Source of the DNA: JAMXLO01 sp963832895
GTDB taxonomy: Bacteria; Pseudomonadota; Alphaproteobacteria; Acetobacterales; Acetobacteraceae
Length of the DNA stretch: 64,000 bases
Assembly: GCA_963832895.1 (NCBI GenBank)
Contig: CAWHVQ010000014.1
Coordinates: 277,989-341,988, forward strand
Direction of reading: 5' to 3'
This document shows, piece after piece, positions 51,888 to 59,714 of this stretch. The notes beneath the pieces are model-generated. The model saw only the letters and a program-made list of their open reading frames with translations, searched no databases and had not been told where the DNA came from. Within the stretch, counting starts at the first letter, position 1. The number at the start of each line of letters is the position of its first letter. The translations under genes were made by a program, and so were the position numbers.

Positions 51888-52980
51888 GACTTGTCTCCCT
51901 GATATCCGCCTGCATCACATGTCCGGCCGCATCGAACAGCCGTTCGTCCTCCGCCCCCCAGCGCAGTGCCACGCGTGTGCCGGCAGTGTGGCGGGGCGCC
52001 GCATCGGGGCCAAGCCCAGGTCCTCTCGCCACCAACGTGACGTCCGGTCCAATGCGCACCGCGTGGTCGACCACCGAACCCAGCCAGGTGCACAGCTCCA
52101 CCTCTGCCTCGACGCAACCATCGCGGGGAGCAACCAGGCGCACGCTGTCGGGACGCACCGCCAGCGTCGCCTCGCCGCCGCGCGTGTAGCGATTGGCGAG
52201 CGCGAGCACGGTGCCGTCGGGCAGCACGAGGCGGTCGCCGTCCAGCCGGCCGGTCACGATGTTGCTGCCGCCGATGAAGCGCGCGACGAACGGATTGGCG
52301 GGGCGCGAATGCACTTGCTCCGGCGTGCCAATCTGCTGCACGCGGCCATCATGCATCACTACCAGGCGGTCGGCGAGCGCCATCGCCTCGGTCTGGTCGT
52401 GCGTCACCATGATCGTGGTGATCCCACCGCGCTGCTGCAGGATACGGATCTCGCGCGCCATCTCCTGCCGCAGCGACGCGTCGAGATTGGACAGCGGCTC
52501 GTCCAGCAGCAGCACGCGCGGATGGATCGCGAGCGCGCGTGCCAGCGCCACTCGCTGCTGCTGGCCGCCGGAAAGCTGCCGTGGCAGACGCTGCGCGAAC
52601 GCCTCGAGCTTCACCAACTGCAGCATCTCGGCCACGCGCGCTTGCGTCGCGTCGGTCGCCATACGCCGCATCTCCAGCCCGAACGCGACATTGCGGGCGA
52701 CGGTGAGATGCGGGAACAGCGCGTAGCTTTGGAACACGATGCCCATCTCGCGCCGGTGCGGCGGCAACGCGGTAATGCTGGCGCCGTCGAGCCGGATGTC
52801 GCCAGCCGACGGCGACACGAAGCCGGCGATCATGCGCAGGGTCGTGGTTTTGCCGCAGCCGGACGGGCCGAGCAGCACGATCAGTTCCCCCCGCTGCACA
52901 TTCAGTGTCACCGCATCCACCGCGGTGTGCGTGCCGAACTGCTTGCCGAGATTGTCGAGCGCGAGCGCAGCGGCCGTCAT
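51880..52980 (-). CDS. ABC transporter ATP-binding protein, PotA-like
   Basis: 366 residues. Walker A LLGPSGCGKTTTLRMI, Q-loop VFQSYALFPHLTVARNV, signature LSGGQQQRVALARAL, Walker B VLLLDEPLSNLDASL and H-loop ITTIMVTHDQTEAMAL. The C-terminal 120 residues form a TOBE domain (VARFIGGSNIVTGRLDGDRLVLPDG). Its 4-base overlap with the permease at 52977 and 8-base overlap with the binding protein show a four-gene operon read permease, ATPase, binding protein, permease. Confidence 0.92.
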   Translation of the reverse strand: MTAAALALDNLGKQFGTHTAVDAVTLNVQRGELIVLLGPSGCGKTTTLRMIAGFVSPSAGDIRLDGASITALPPHRREMGIVFQSYALFPHLTVARNVAFGLEMRRMATDATQARVAEMLQLVKLEAFAQRLPRQLSGGQQQRVALARALAIHPRVLLLDEPLSNLDASLRQEMAREIRILQQRGGITTIMVTHDQTEAMALADRLVVMHDGRVQQIGTPEQVHSRPANPFVARFIGGSNIVTGRLDGDRLVLPDGTVLALANRYTRGGEATLAVRPDSVRLVAPRDGCVEAEVELCTWLGSVVDHAVRIGPDVTLVARGPGLGPDAAPRHTAGTRVALRWGAEDERLFDAAGHVMQADIRETSHA

Positions 52981-53831
52981 CGCACCATCTGGCCCAGCCG
53001 GACGAAGCGATCGAGCACCAGCAGCAGTGCTGCCACCACGACGATCTGCGCGACCGCAACAGCGGAGACCAGCGGATCGATGTGGTACTCCAGGTATTGC
53101 AGCACGGCGACCGGCAGCGTGGTGACGCCGGGGCCGGTGAGGAACAGCGCCAGCTCCAGGTTCTCGAACGAGATGACGAAGGCGAACAGAGAAGCGGCGA
53201 TAATGCCCGCGCGCATGGCCGGCAGGGTGACGCGCCAGATCACCGTGAGCGGTCCGGCGCCCAGGCTGGCCGCCGCCTCCTCGGCCGCGCGCTCGTGGTT
53301 GGTCAGGCTCGCGAGGCAGAGCCGCACCACCCAGGGCGTCGTGATCATGATGTGTGCCAGCACCAGTCCGGCCATCGAGCCGGTGAGCGCGGAGCTGAAC
53401 TGTTCGTCAAGCGCCACCAGCGCCACGTAGATGGCGAGGCCAAGCGCGATGCCCGGCACGGTCAGGGGCGCCAACAGCAGAATGGAGATCACGCCGCGTC
53501 CGCGGAAGCGATGGCGTGCCAAGCCGATGCCGGCGGGGACGCCAAGGGCCAGGCTGCCGAGCACCGCCAGCACACCGAGTTGGAGGCTGGTGACAATGGC
53601 ACCACCGAAGTTCGGCACGATGGCGGAGTACCAGTCGAGCGTGTAGCCACGCGGCGGAAACAGGATCAGCTTCTCGTCGAACAGCGAGAGGTAAATCGTC
53701 AGCAGCAGCGGCACGATGATCAGCACTGCACCACAAACGATCAGGGCGAGCACAACAGCACGCTCGGCTATGCGCGCCATGGCGTCGTGGCGATTGCGAA
53801 CCGACGGCATGGCGTTGCTGCTGGCTATCAT
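52977..53831 (-). CDS. ABC transporter permease, PotC-like
   Basis: 284 residues, first gene of the importer operon. Six hydrophobic segments beginning ALIVCGAVLIIVPLLLTIYLSL, and the EAA loop EEAAASLGAGPLTVIWRVTLPAMRAG. The sequence FENLELALFLTGPGVTTLPVAVLQYLEYHIDP near residues 225-255 is typical of the PotC side of polyamine-type importers. ATG 53831 is used; internal ATGs at MPSVRN and MARIAE are alternatives. Confidence 0.88.
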   Translation of the reverse strand: MIASSNAMPSVRNRHDAMARIAERAVVLALIVCGAVLIIVPLLLTIYLSLFDEKLILFPPRGYTLDWYSAIVPNFGGAIVTSLQLGVLAVLGSLALGVPAGIGLARHRFRGRGVISILLLAPLTVPGIALGLAIYVALVALDEQFSSALTGSMAGLVLAHIMITTPWVVRLCLASLTNHERAAEEAAASLGAGPLTVIWRVTLPAMRAGIIAASLFAFVISFENLELALFLTGPGVTTLPVAVLQYLEYHIDPLVSAVAVAQIVVVAALLLVLDRFVRLGQMVR

Positions 53832-53911
53832 GCCTCGATCGTGTCAGGCCTGCGATAGGCCAGCCTGACAAGCAGTGAACCGGGATGTCAACCGACCCAA
53901 TGATCGCCGCG

Positions 53912-54698
53912 TTAGCCGCTGGCAGCGACGTGGGGTGCGCCGGGATGACGCCCCGCTCGCTGCGGCAGGACGAGCACACAAACAACAATGAATACCGCGA
54001 TCACCGCCGATGCGATCGGCCGGCTGAATGCGAGGCCGCCCTCATGCACCGGCTTATCCAGCAGATCGCCGACCGTGGCACCAAGCGGCCGCGTAAGGAT
54101 GAAGGCGGCCCAGAAGAGCAGGACGTTCGAAACGTTTGACCAGAAGTGCAGCCCGGCGATCACCGCCAGACCTGCTGTGAAGACCAACGCTCCGCCGACG
54201 TAACCGAGCCCGCTCGTATCAGCCACCCAGTCGCCAAGCGCGGTGCCAAGGGTCTGCGAGAATGTAATGGCAGCCCAATAGAAAGCCTCGACCTTCGGCG
54301 TCGCCACGGTGTTCACCGAGACGCTCCCCTCGGACCGATACCAAACCCCCAGCACGAGGATGAGAAGGCTCAGCAAGAGCAGCGAACCACCGGTGTAGCC
54401 GATGCCAATCGAGCGATCGGCAAAGTCTGCCATGGTGGTGCCGAATGTGGTCGAGGCGACGATCGTGGCCCAGTAAAGGATAGGGCGAAACCTGCCTGCC
54501 AGGATCTGCGCGATCACCAGTACCGATCAGCACGCCGAAGAACAGAGCGGTGCCCGCCAGGTAGCCCCAGCCGAGCGTCATCGTTACGGAATCACCGCCG
54601 GTCTCTCCTAGCGTCGTGGCCGCGATCTTGATGATCCAGAAGAACAAGGTGACTTCCGGCACCTTGCTCCAAGCACGTTGGGCCACAGCGTCGTGCAC
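53912..54698 (-). pseudogene. COG4705-like multipass membrane protein, split by one-base frameshift
   Basis: Two minus-strand frames join to one protein. The first (from ATG 54698) reads MHDAVAQRAWSKVPEVTLFF, then IIKIAATTLGETGGDSVTM and GTALFFGVLI. The second resumes VLVIAQILAGRFRPILYWATIVASTTFGTTMADFADRS and continues to 53912. Removing one base of the doubled C at 54523-54524 (plus strand) restores GVLIVLVIAQIL. The family has four similar modules with a T-x-G-x-x-x-D pattern (TTLGETGGD, TTFGTTMAD, QTLGTALGD, RPLGATVGD), all present here. Function unknown. Sequence error is as likely as real decay. Confidence 0.7.
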
Positions 54699-54822
54699 GC
54701 GTTACGTCCTGTCGTCGTTTTCGGGAATGCCGTCGGTCGCCCGGAGCGGCGAGCGGAACCACCCGCCCCGGACAAGGCGACGCGCGTCAGGCGCCGCCCA
54801 TCAGGTCAGAACATCCATCAGG

Positions 54823-55680
54823 TCAGAACGTATCGTCGGTCGACCCACCGCCGCTGTTGTTGTCCCAGCCGGTATCGCCACTGTCGTCCGGCAATGACGA
54901 CTGGTCGCTGCCTGAGGTGTCCCACGAGCCGTTGTCGACGTAGCCGGGATCCGGCTGGCCGCCGCCTGAATTGTCCGTCCAGGTACCCTGGTCAACGTAG
55001 CCCTGATCGGCGGGCGGGCTGCCCCATGGGCTGTCGGCCATCGGCGCGCCAGGAGCGAAGCCGCCGCCCAGGCCCCCGCCAAATCCGCCGCCGTGCGAAC
55101 CGGAGAACAGGTTCATCAGCGCATTGCCCGCCACCAGCCCGCCGGCGACACCGGCCGCAGTCGTCAGCGCGGAACCGAGGAACCCCGAGCCGGGCCGCTG
55201 GAACATGCCGGGCTGATAGCTCGGCGCGTATTGCGGAGGCGGCGGGGGGGCCTGCTGGTAGCCTGGCTGTGCGCCCTGGTTCCACGCCGGCGCACCCTGC
55301 TGCGGCGGCGGCGCGGAGCGTGACCCGCCGCCAAACAGGCCACCAAAAAACCCTCCGCCGGAGGGGCTGCTCTGCTGCTGCTGTGCCTGCTGGGCCTGCT
55401 GCCGCGCCTGCTGCACCTCCCACTCCAGCCGCTGGATGCGGTTTTGTGCCTCGGCCAGAGCGTGTTCCTGCACGAAGGCCAGTTGTGTGATGCGATAGCG
55501 CGCGTCCGGGTAGCGGCCGAGCAGGTCGCCGATCAGGCGGTCCGCCTCGGGATCGACCGGCGGCATAGCCGGGGTCGTCGTCGCCGGCACCGAGCCGCCC
55601 AACCCCGGCTGGGCCTGCGGCTGGCCCCCACCAACGCGGGCGATGAACTGGTTGATGATATCGCGTTCTTCGTTTGTCAT
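54823..55680 (-). CDS. DUF2076 family protein
   Basis: 285 residues from ATG at 55680. N-terminal MTNEERDIINQFIARVGG and the middle DPEADRLIGDLLGRYPDARYRITQLAFVQEHALAEAQNRIQRLEWEV (residues about 43-90) are the DUF2076 signature. After a Gln-rich stretch come a FFGGLFGGG linker, a proline/Gln-rich region, a small hydrophobic patch (GSALTTAAGVAGGLVAGNALMNLF) and an acidic, Gly/Asp/Ser-rich C-terminus. Localisation and role are unknown; a periplasmic ligand-binding role has been suggested for the family only by annotation. Confidence 0.85.
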   Translation of the reverse strand: MTNEERDIINQFIARVGGGQPQAQPGLGGSVPATTTPAMPPVDPEADRLIGDLLGRYPDARYRITQLAFVQEHALAEAQNRIQRLEWEVQQARQQAQQAQQQQSSPSGGGFFGGLFGGGSRSAPPPQQGAPAWNQGAQPGYQQAPPPPPQYAPSYQPGMFQRPGSGFLGSALTTAAGVAGGLVAGNALMNLFSGSHGGGFGGGLGGGFAPGAPMADSPWGSPPADQGYVDQGTWTDNSGGGQPDPGYVDNGSWDTSGSDQSSLPDDSGDTGWDNNSGGGSTDDTF

Positions 55681-55826
55681 TGGGGCACCCTCTGGGTTCC
55701 GTGGCCTGCGATGTGGCTTCGCGGCCTCGTTGCTTCAATGGCGCGGGGGGCCCCCGAGCCCCCTGGCATTGCCGGCCGCGCGTCTCTGCTCTATGTGGCG
55801 CCGCAAATCAATCCAAACTCGGTCGG

Positions 55827-56690
55827 ATGCAAAGCACGAAGCCCAGTTTTCAGGCACTGATCCTACGGCTGCATGACTACTGGTCGCGGCAAGGCTGCGT
55901 GATTCTGCAACCCTACGATGTGGAAATGGGCGCCGGTACGTTCCATCCGGCGACCACCTTGCGCGCGCTGGGGCCAGGACCATGGCGGGCCGCCTATGTG
56001 CAACCGAGCCGGCGGCCCGCCGATGGCCGTTACGGTGAAAATCCAAACCGGCTACAGCACTACTACCAATACCAGGTCATCATGAAGCCGTCGCCCGGGG
56101 ACGCGCAGGACCTGCTGCTGGGCAGCTACCGCGAACTCGGGCTGGACCCGCTGCTGCACGACTTCCGTTTCGTCGAGGACGACTGGGAAAGCCCGACACT
56201 CGGCGCCTGGGGACTGGGCTGGGAGGTCTGGTGCGACGGCATGGAGGTCGGTCAGTTCACCTACTTCCAGCAGGTCGGCGGCATCCCGGTGATCCTGCCG
56301 AGCTTCGAGATGACCTATGGGCTCGAACGGCTGGCGATGTATGTGCAGGACGTCGACAACGTTTTCGACCTGGACTTCAACGGCGCCGGCGTGCGTTACG
56401 GCGATGTATTCCTGCGCGCCGAACGCGAATACAGCGCGTACAACTTCGAGCGCGCCGATACGGCGCTGCTGACGCGCCATTTTGCCGATGCCGAGGGCGA
56501 ATGCGCGTCGCTCCTGAACCTTGGGCTGGCACTGCCGGCCTACGATCAGTGCATCAAGGCAAGCCATCTGTTCAATCTGTTGGATGCGCGTGGCGTGATC
56601 AGCGTGACCGAGCGCGCGAGCTATATCGGCCGCGTGCGGACACTGGCGAGGGGCTGCTGCGAGGCCTGGGTGGAGGGTGACAATCAATGA
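55827..56690 (+). CDS. glyQ: Glycyl-tRNA synthetase alpha subunit
   Basis: 287 residues from ATG 55827; the frame extends upstream to 55674 but family homology starts here with SFQALILRLHDYWSRQGCVILQPYD. Class II motifs include GAGTFHPATTLRALGPGPWRAAYVQPSRRPADGRYGENPNRLQHYYQYQV across residues about 35-85, WESPTLGAWGLGWEVWCDGME, FTYFQQVGG and FEMTYGLERLAMY. It activates glycine within the alpha2-beta2 enzyme. The beta subunit gene is separated from it by 960 bases holding three toxin-antitoxin genes. Confidence 0.95.
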   Translation: MQSTKPSFQALILRLHDYWSRQGCVILQPYDVEMGAGTFHPATTLRALGPGPWRAAYVQPSRRPADGRYGENPNRLQHYYQYQVIMKPSPGDAQDLLLGSYRELGLDPLLHDFRFVEDDWESPTLGAWGLGWEVWCDGMEVGQFTYFQQVGGIPVILPSFEMTYGLERLAMYVQDVDNVFDLDFNGAGVRYGDVFLRAEREYSAYNFERADTALLTRHFADAEGECASLLNLGLALPAYDQCIKASHLFNLLDARGVISVTERASYIGRVRTLARGCCEAWVEGDNQ

Positions 56691-56713
56691 CTATCGAAAT
56701 GGAGGGAAACGTC

Positions 56714-56905
56714 ATGGAAGAACTGGTGATCGAGGATGTGGAGGCCTGCCAACTCGCGGCCGAACTGGTCGAGTTGACAGGCAATAGTTTGCGGATGGCG
56801 GTGATCACAGCGCTGCGTGAGGAACGTGACCGTGCGCTGGTCCGGCGGCGGCGACACGACCGGATCATGGCGATCACCCGGGAAATCGCGTTGAGCGCCG
56901 CATAG
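56714..56905 (+). CDS. Orphan VapB/Rv0623-like antitoxin
   Basis: 63 residues from ATG 56714, which has GGAGGG 7 bases upstream; ATG 56687, overlapping the glyQ stop, is the alternative. The core DVEACQLAAELVELTGNSLRMAVITALREE is the Rv0623-type ribbon-helix-helix pattern, and it aligns with the vapB at 56999 (SEDACRLASRLSELTGESLTSVVTRALRAE). No toxin follows it directly, so it looks like a duplicated or left-over antitoxin. It may still bind the vapBC operator or VapC. Confidence 0.7.
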   Translation: MEELVIEDVEACQLAAELVELTGNSLRMAVITALREERDRALVRRRRHDRIMAITREIALSAA

Positions 56906-56998
56906 GCGAGCGTCGCGCCGGTTGAGCGAAAACGTGACTTTCGACGACCCCGGGACTAGTTCTACCTGACGCTCCCAGTTTCTACAAAGGAGGCGGGT

Positions 56999-57259
56999 AC
57001 GGGCGTTCAACTGAATATCAAGAGCGAGGACGCCTGCCGGCTGGCGTCCCGTCTGTCGGAGCTGACCGGCGAAAGTCTGACTTCAGTTGTCACCAGGGCC
57101 CTGCGGGCGGAATTGGAGCGGGAGGAGAAGCAGCGCGACATCAAGGCGCGGGTCGATCGCGTAATGGAGATCGCGCGCGAGATCCGCGCCCACATCCGCG
57201 AGCCGGTCAGTTCCGACACAAGTTGGATGTACGATGATGAAACAGGGCTGCCGAAATGA
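56999..57259 (+). CDS. vapB: VapB-type antitoxin with ACG in the start position
   Basis: Reading from ACG 56999 gives 86 residues: GVQLNIKSEDACRLASRLSEL, TGESLTSVVTRALRAELER and a charged helical C-terminus ending TSWMYDDETGLPK, a full-length Rv0623-type VapB. The Shine-Dalgarno AAGGAGG (56987-56993) stands 5 bases before ACG, exactly where ATG would be expected; no ATG, GTG or TTG is in frame near it. The stop overlaps the vapC start (ATGA at 57256-57259). Either a rare ACG start, which would lower antitoxin output, or a T-to-C change or error. Confidence 0.7.
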   Translation, partial: TGVQLNIKSEDACRLASRLSELTGESLTSVVTRALRAELEREEKQRDIKARVDRVMEIAREIRAHIREPVSSDTSWMYDDETGLPK

Positions 57260-57651
57260 TCGTGGACGCGTCCGCGCTTTTGGCAGTTGTGCTCAGCGAG
57301 CCGGACGGTCGGCGTTTTGCCGAGATGATCGCATCAGCACCCAGGGCGAGGATGCCAGCGCCGACTTGGTTTGAAGCAGCTCTCGCTGTTGATACCCGAG
57401 GGGACGATCTGGCCAGCCACAGATTTAATGATGCGGTACGTAGCCTGGGGATCGAGCTGATGGCGTTCACTGCCGAGCATGCGGAGTCCGCGCGTGAGGC
57501 TCGGAGAGTGGACGGCAGAAGACAACATCCTGCTCGTCTGAACTTCGGCGATTGCCTCGTGTATGGCGCGGCAAAAGCCGAGCGCGAGCCGCTCCTGTTC
57601 AAGGGGAACGACTTCTCGCAGACTGACATCGAACCGGCGCTGAAGGACTGA
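57256..57651 (+). CDS. vapC: VapC-type PIN-domain ribonuclease toxin
   Basis: 131 residues. The PIN acidic residues are in place: Asp4 in MIVDASALLAVVL, Glu in PTWFEAAL, Asp in LNFGDCLVYGAAKAE and Asp in FKGNDFSQTDI. VapC toxins cleave tRNA or rRNA when freed from VapB. The start overlaps vapB by 4 bases; the stop is 2 bases before glyS, so toxin and synthetase beta subunit would be on one transcript. Confidence 0.88.
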   Translation: MIVDASALLAVVLSEPDGRRFAEMIASAPRARMPAPTWFEAALAVDTRGDDLASHRFNDAVRSLGIELMAFTAEHAESAREARRVDGRRQHPARLNFGDCLVYGAAKAEREPLLFKGNDFSQTDIEPALKD

Positions 57652-57653
57652 GC

Positions 57654-59708
57654 ATGCCGGAGTTGTTCCTCGAGCTGTTCAGCGAGGAGATTCCGGCGCG
57701 CATGCAGGCGCGGGCGGCCGAGGAGCTCAGCAGGCTGTGCGGTGAGGCCCTGACGCAACTCGCGCCGGCCAATGTCCGCACCTTCTTCGGCCCAAGACGG
57801 ATCGCCCTCGCAGCGGAGGTGGCACCGATGGTCGCCGCCAACAGCACGGTGGAGCGCGGCCCCCGCACCAGCGCACCCGAGCAGGCGCTGGCCGGCTTCC
57901 TGCGCAAGCACGGCGCAACGCGCGAGCAGTTGCGCCAGGAGGCCGACTACTGGGTACTGGAGAAGACCGCCGACGCAGTACCCGCCGCCACGCTCATCGC
58001 GGAGGCGATCCCGCCGCTGCTGCGCCGTTTCCCCTGGCCGAAGTCGATGCGCTGGGGCGGCAGCAGCGATTTCACCTGGGTCCGCCCGCTGCGCCGCATC
58101 GTCTGCCTGCTGGATGGCGCGGTGGTGCCATTCGACCTGCGCGACGGCGCGGACGATGGGCACGGACTCGTTTCGGAAAACCTGACGGAGGGCCACCGCT
58201 TCCATGCGCCCGGCGCCTTTGCGGTGACGTCGTGCGCGGATTGGGCGGACAGCCTGCGCGACCGGCGCGTCCTGGTGGATGCCACGGAGAGAAAGCGCGT
58301 CATCGCGGAAGGGGTCGCCGCGCTCACCAACGAAGCGCAGGTGGTGGACGATCCCGGACTGCTCGATGAGGTCACGGGACTGGTGGAATGGCCGGTGCCG
58401 TTGCTCGGCCGCATCGACGACGCGTACATGGATCTGCCGGCCGAAGTGCGGCAGGTCTCGATGCGGGTGAACCAGCGCTACTTCGCCTTCCGCAACCCTG
58501 ACGGCTCTGCCGCGCCGTATTTCGGCTTCGTCGCCAACATCGCGCCAGCGGACGGCGGTGCGACGTCAATTGCCGGCAATGAGCGCGTGCTGCGCGCCCG
58601 CTTCGCCGATGCACGCCACTTCTGGGACCTCGACCGCAAGGCGCGGCTGGAATCGCGCGTGCCGCTGCTCGACCACGTCACGTTCCACGCCAAACTCGGC
58701 TCTCAGGGCGAGCGGGTGCGTCGGCTGGAGCGCCTGGCCGAAGAGATCGCGCCGCGGGTCGGCGCCGGCGCCGCACTGGCACGCGAGGCCGCTCGGCTCG
58801 CCAAGGCGGACCTCGTCACCGGCATGGTCAGTGAGTTTCCCGAACTGCAAGGCGTGATGGGCCGCTACTACGCGCTCCACGACGGCGAGGAACGGCTGGT
58901 GGCCGACGCCGTCCGCGATCACTACGCGCCTCGCGGGCCGGCCGACGCGGTTCCCACCGCGCCGGTTTCCGTAGCCGTCGCGCTGGCCGACAAGATGGAC
59001 CTGCTGGTCGGCTTCTTCGCGATCGGCGAACGGCCTACGGGCGCCGGGGACCCCTTCGCTCTGCGCCGCGCGGCGCTCGGCATTATCCGTATGATCCGTG
59101 AAAACGGGCTGCGGCTGCATCTGATCCCGCTGATCGATCTGGCGGCCCAGGGCTGGCATCACCGCGGCGTGCATCCGATACCGCCCGAGGAAATACTAGG
59201 TTTCCTCGCCGAACGTCTGCGCGTGCAGCTTCGCGCCGAAGGGGCGCGCCACGACGTGCTGGCAGCAGTGTTCGCCGCCGGCGCCGATGATGACATCACG
59301 CGTCTGTTGGCGCGCACTGATGCGGTGGCAGCCCTGCTGGCCACCGACGACGGCGCGAACCTGCTGACGGCCTATCGACGAGCCGCAAATATCCTACGGA
59401 TCGAAAACCGCAAGGATGGCCCTCACGATGGCCCGTTGAACGAGGATCGGCTGAGAACAGAGGAGGAACGCGGCCTTGCCCGCATCATTGCAGGTGCGGA
59501 TGAAGACATCACGGAATGCCTCCATGATGACAACTATGAGAGCGCGCTGAGGCTTCTCGCCAACCTTCGCGCGCCGCTCGATGGGTTTTTTGATAAGGTG
59601 ACCGTGAACGCACCGGAGCCTGATTTGCGCCAGAATCGTTTGCGTCTTCTTCATAAAGTCCGGTCAACGATGGACCGCATTGCCGACTTCGGAAAAATCG
59701 AGGGCTGA
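57654..59708 (+). CDS. glyS: Glycyl-tRNA synthetase beta subunit
   Basis: 684 residues, normal length. Starts MPELFLELFSEEIPARMQ; landmarks include FFGPRRIALAAEV, KSMRWGGSSDFTWVRPLRRIVCLLDG (residues about 132-157), VSMRVNQRYFAFRNPDG, FVANIAPADGG, HVTFHAKLGSQGERVRRLERLAEEIA and LADKMDLLVGFFAIGERPTGAGDPFALRRAALGIIR near 440-475. The C-terminal region has the HD-like and anticodon-binding pattern. ATG is 2 bases after the vapC stop, so its expression may depend partly on vapBC transcription. Confidence 0.95.
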   Translation: MPELFLELFSEEIPARMQARAAEELSRLCGEALTQLAPANVRTFFGPRRIALAAEVAPMVAANSTVERGPRTSAPEQALAGFLRKHGATREQLRQEADYWVLEKTADAVPAATLIAEAIPPLLRRFPWPKSMRWGGSSDFTWVRPLRRIVCLLDGAVVPFDLRDGADDGHGLVSENLTEGHRFHAPGAFAVTSCADWADSLRDRRVLVDATERKRVIAEGVAALTNEAQVVDDPGLLDEVTGLVEWPVPLLGRIDDAYMDLPAEVRQVSMRVNQRYFAFRNPDGSAAPYFGFVANIAPADGGATSIAGNERVLRARFADARHFWDLDRKARLESRVPLLDHVTFHAKLGSQGERVRRLERLAEEIAPRVGAGAALAREAARLAKADLVTGMVSEFPELQGVMGRYYALHDGEERLVADAVRDHYAPRGPADAVPTAPVSVAVALADKMDLLVGFFAIGERPTGAGDPFALRRAALGIIRMIRENGLRLHLIPLIDLAAQGWHHRGVHPIPPEEILGFLAERLRVQLRAEGARHDVLAAVFAAGADDDITRLLARTDAVAALLATDDGANLLTAYRRAANILRIENRKDGPHDGPLNEDRLRTEEERGLARIIAGADEDITECLHDDNYESALRLLANLRAPLDGFFDKVTVNAPEPDLRQNRLRLLHKVRSTMDRIADFGKIEG

Positions 59709-59714
59709 TTTGCA

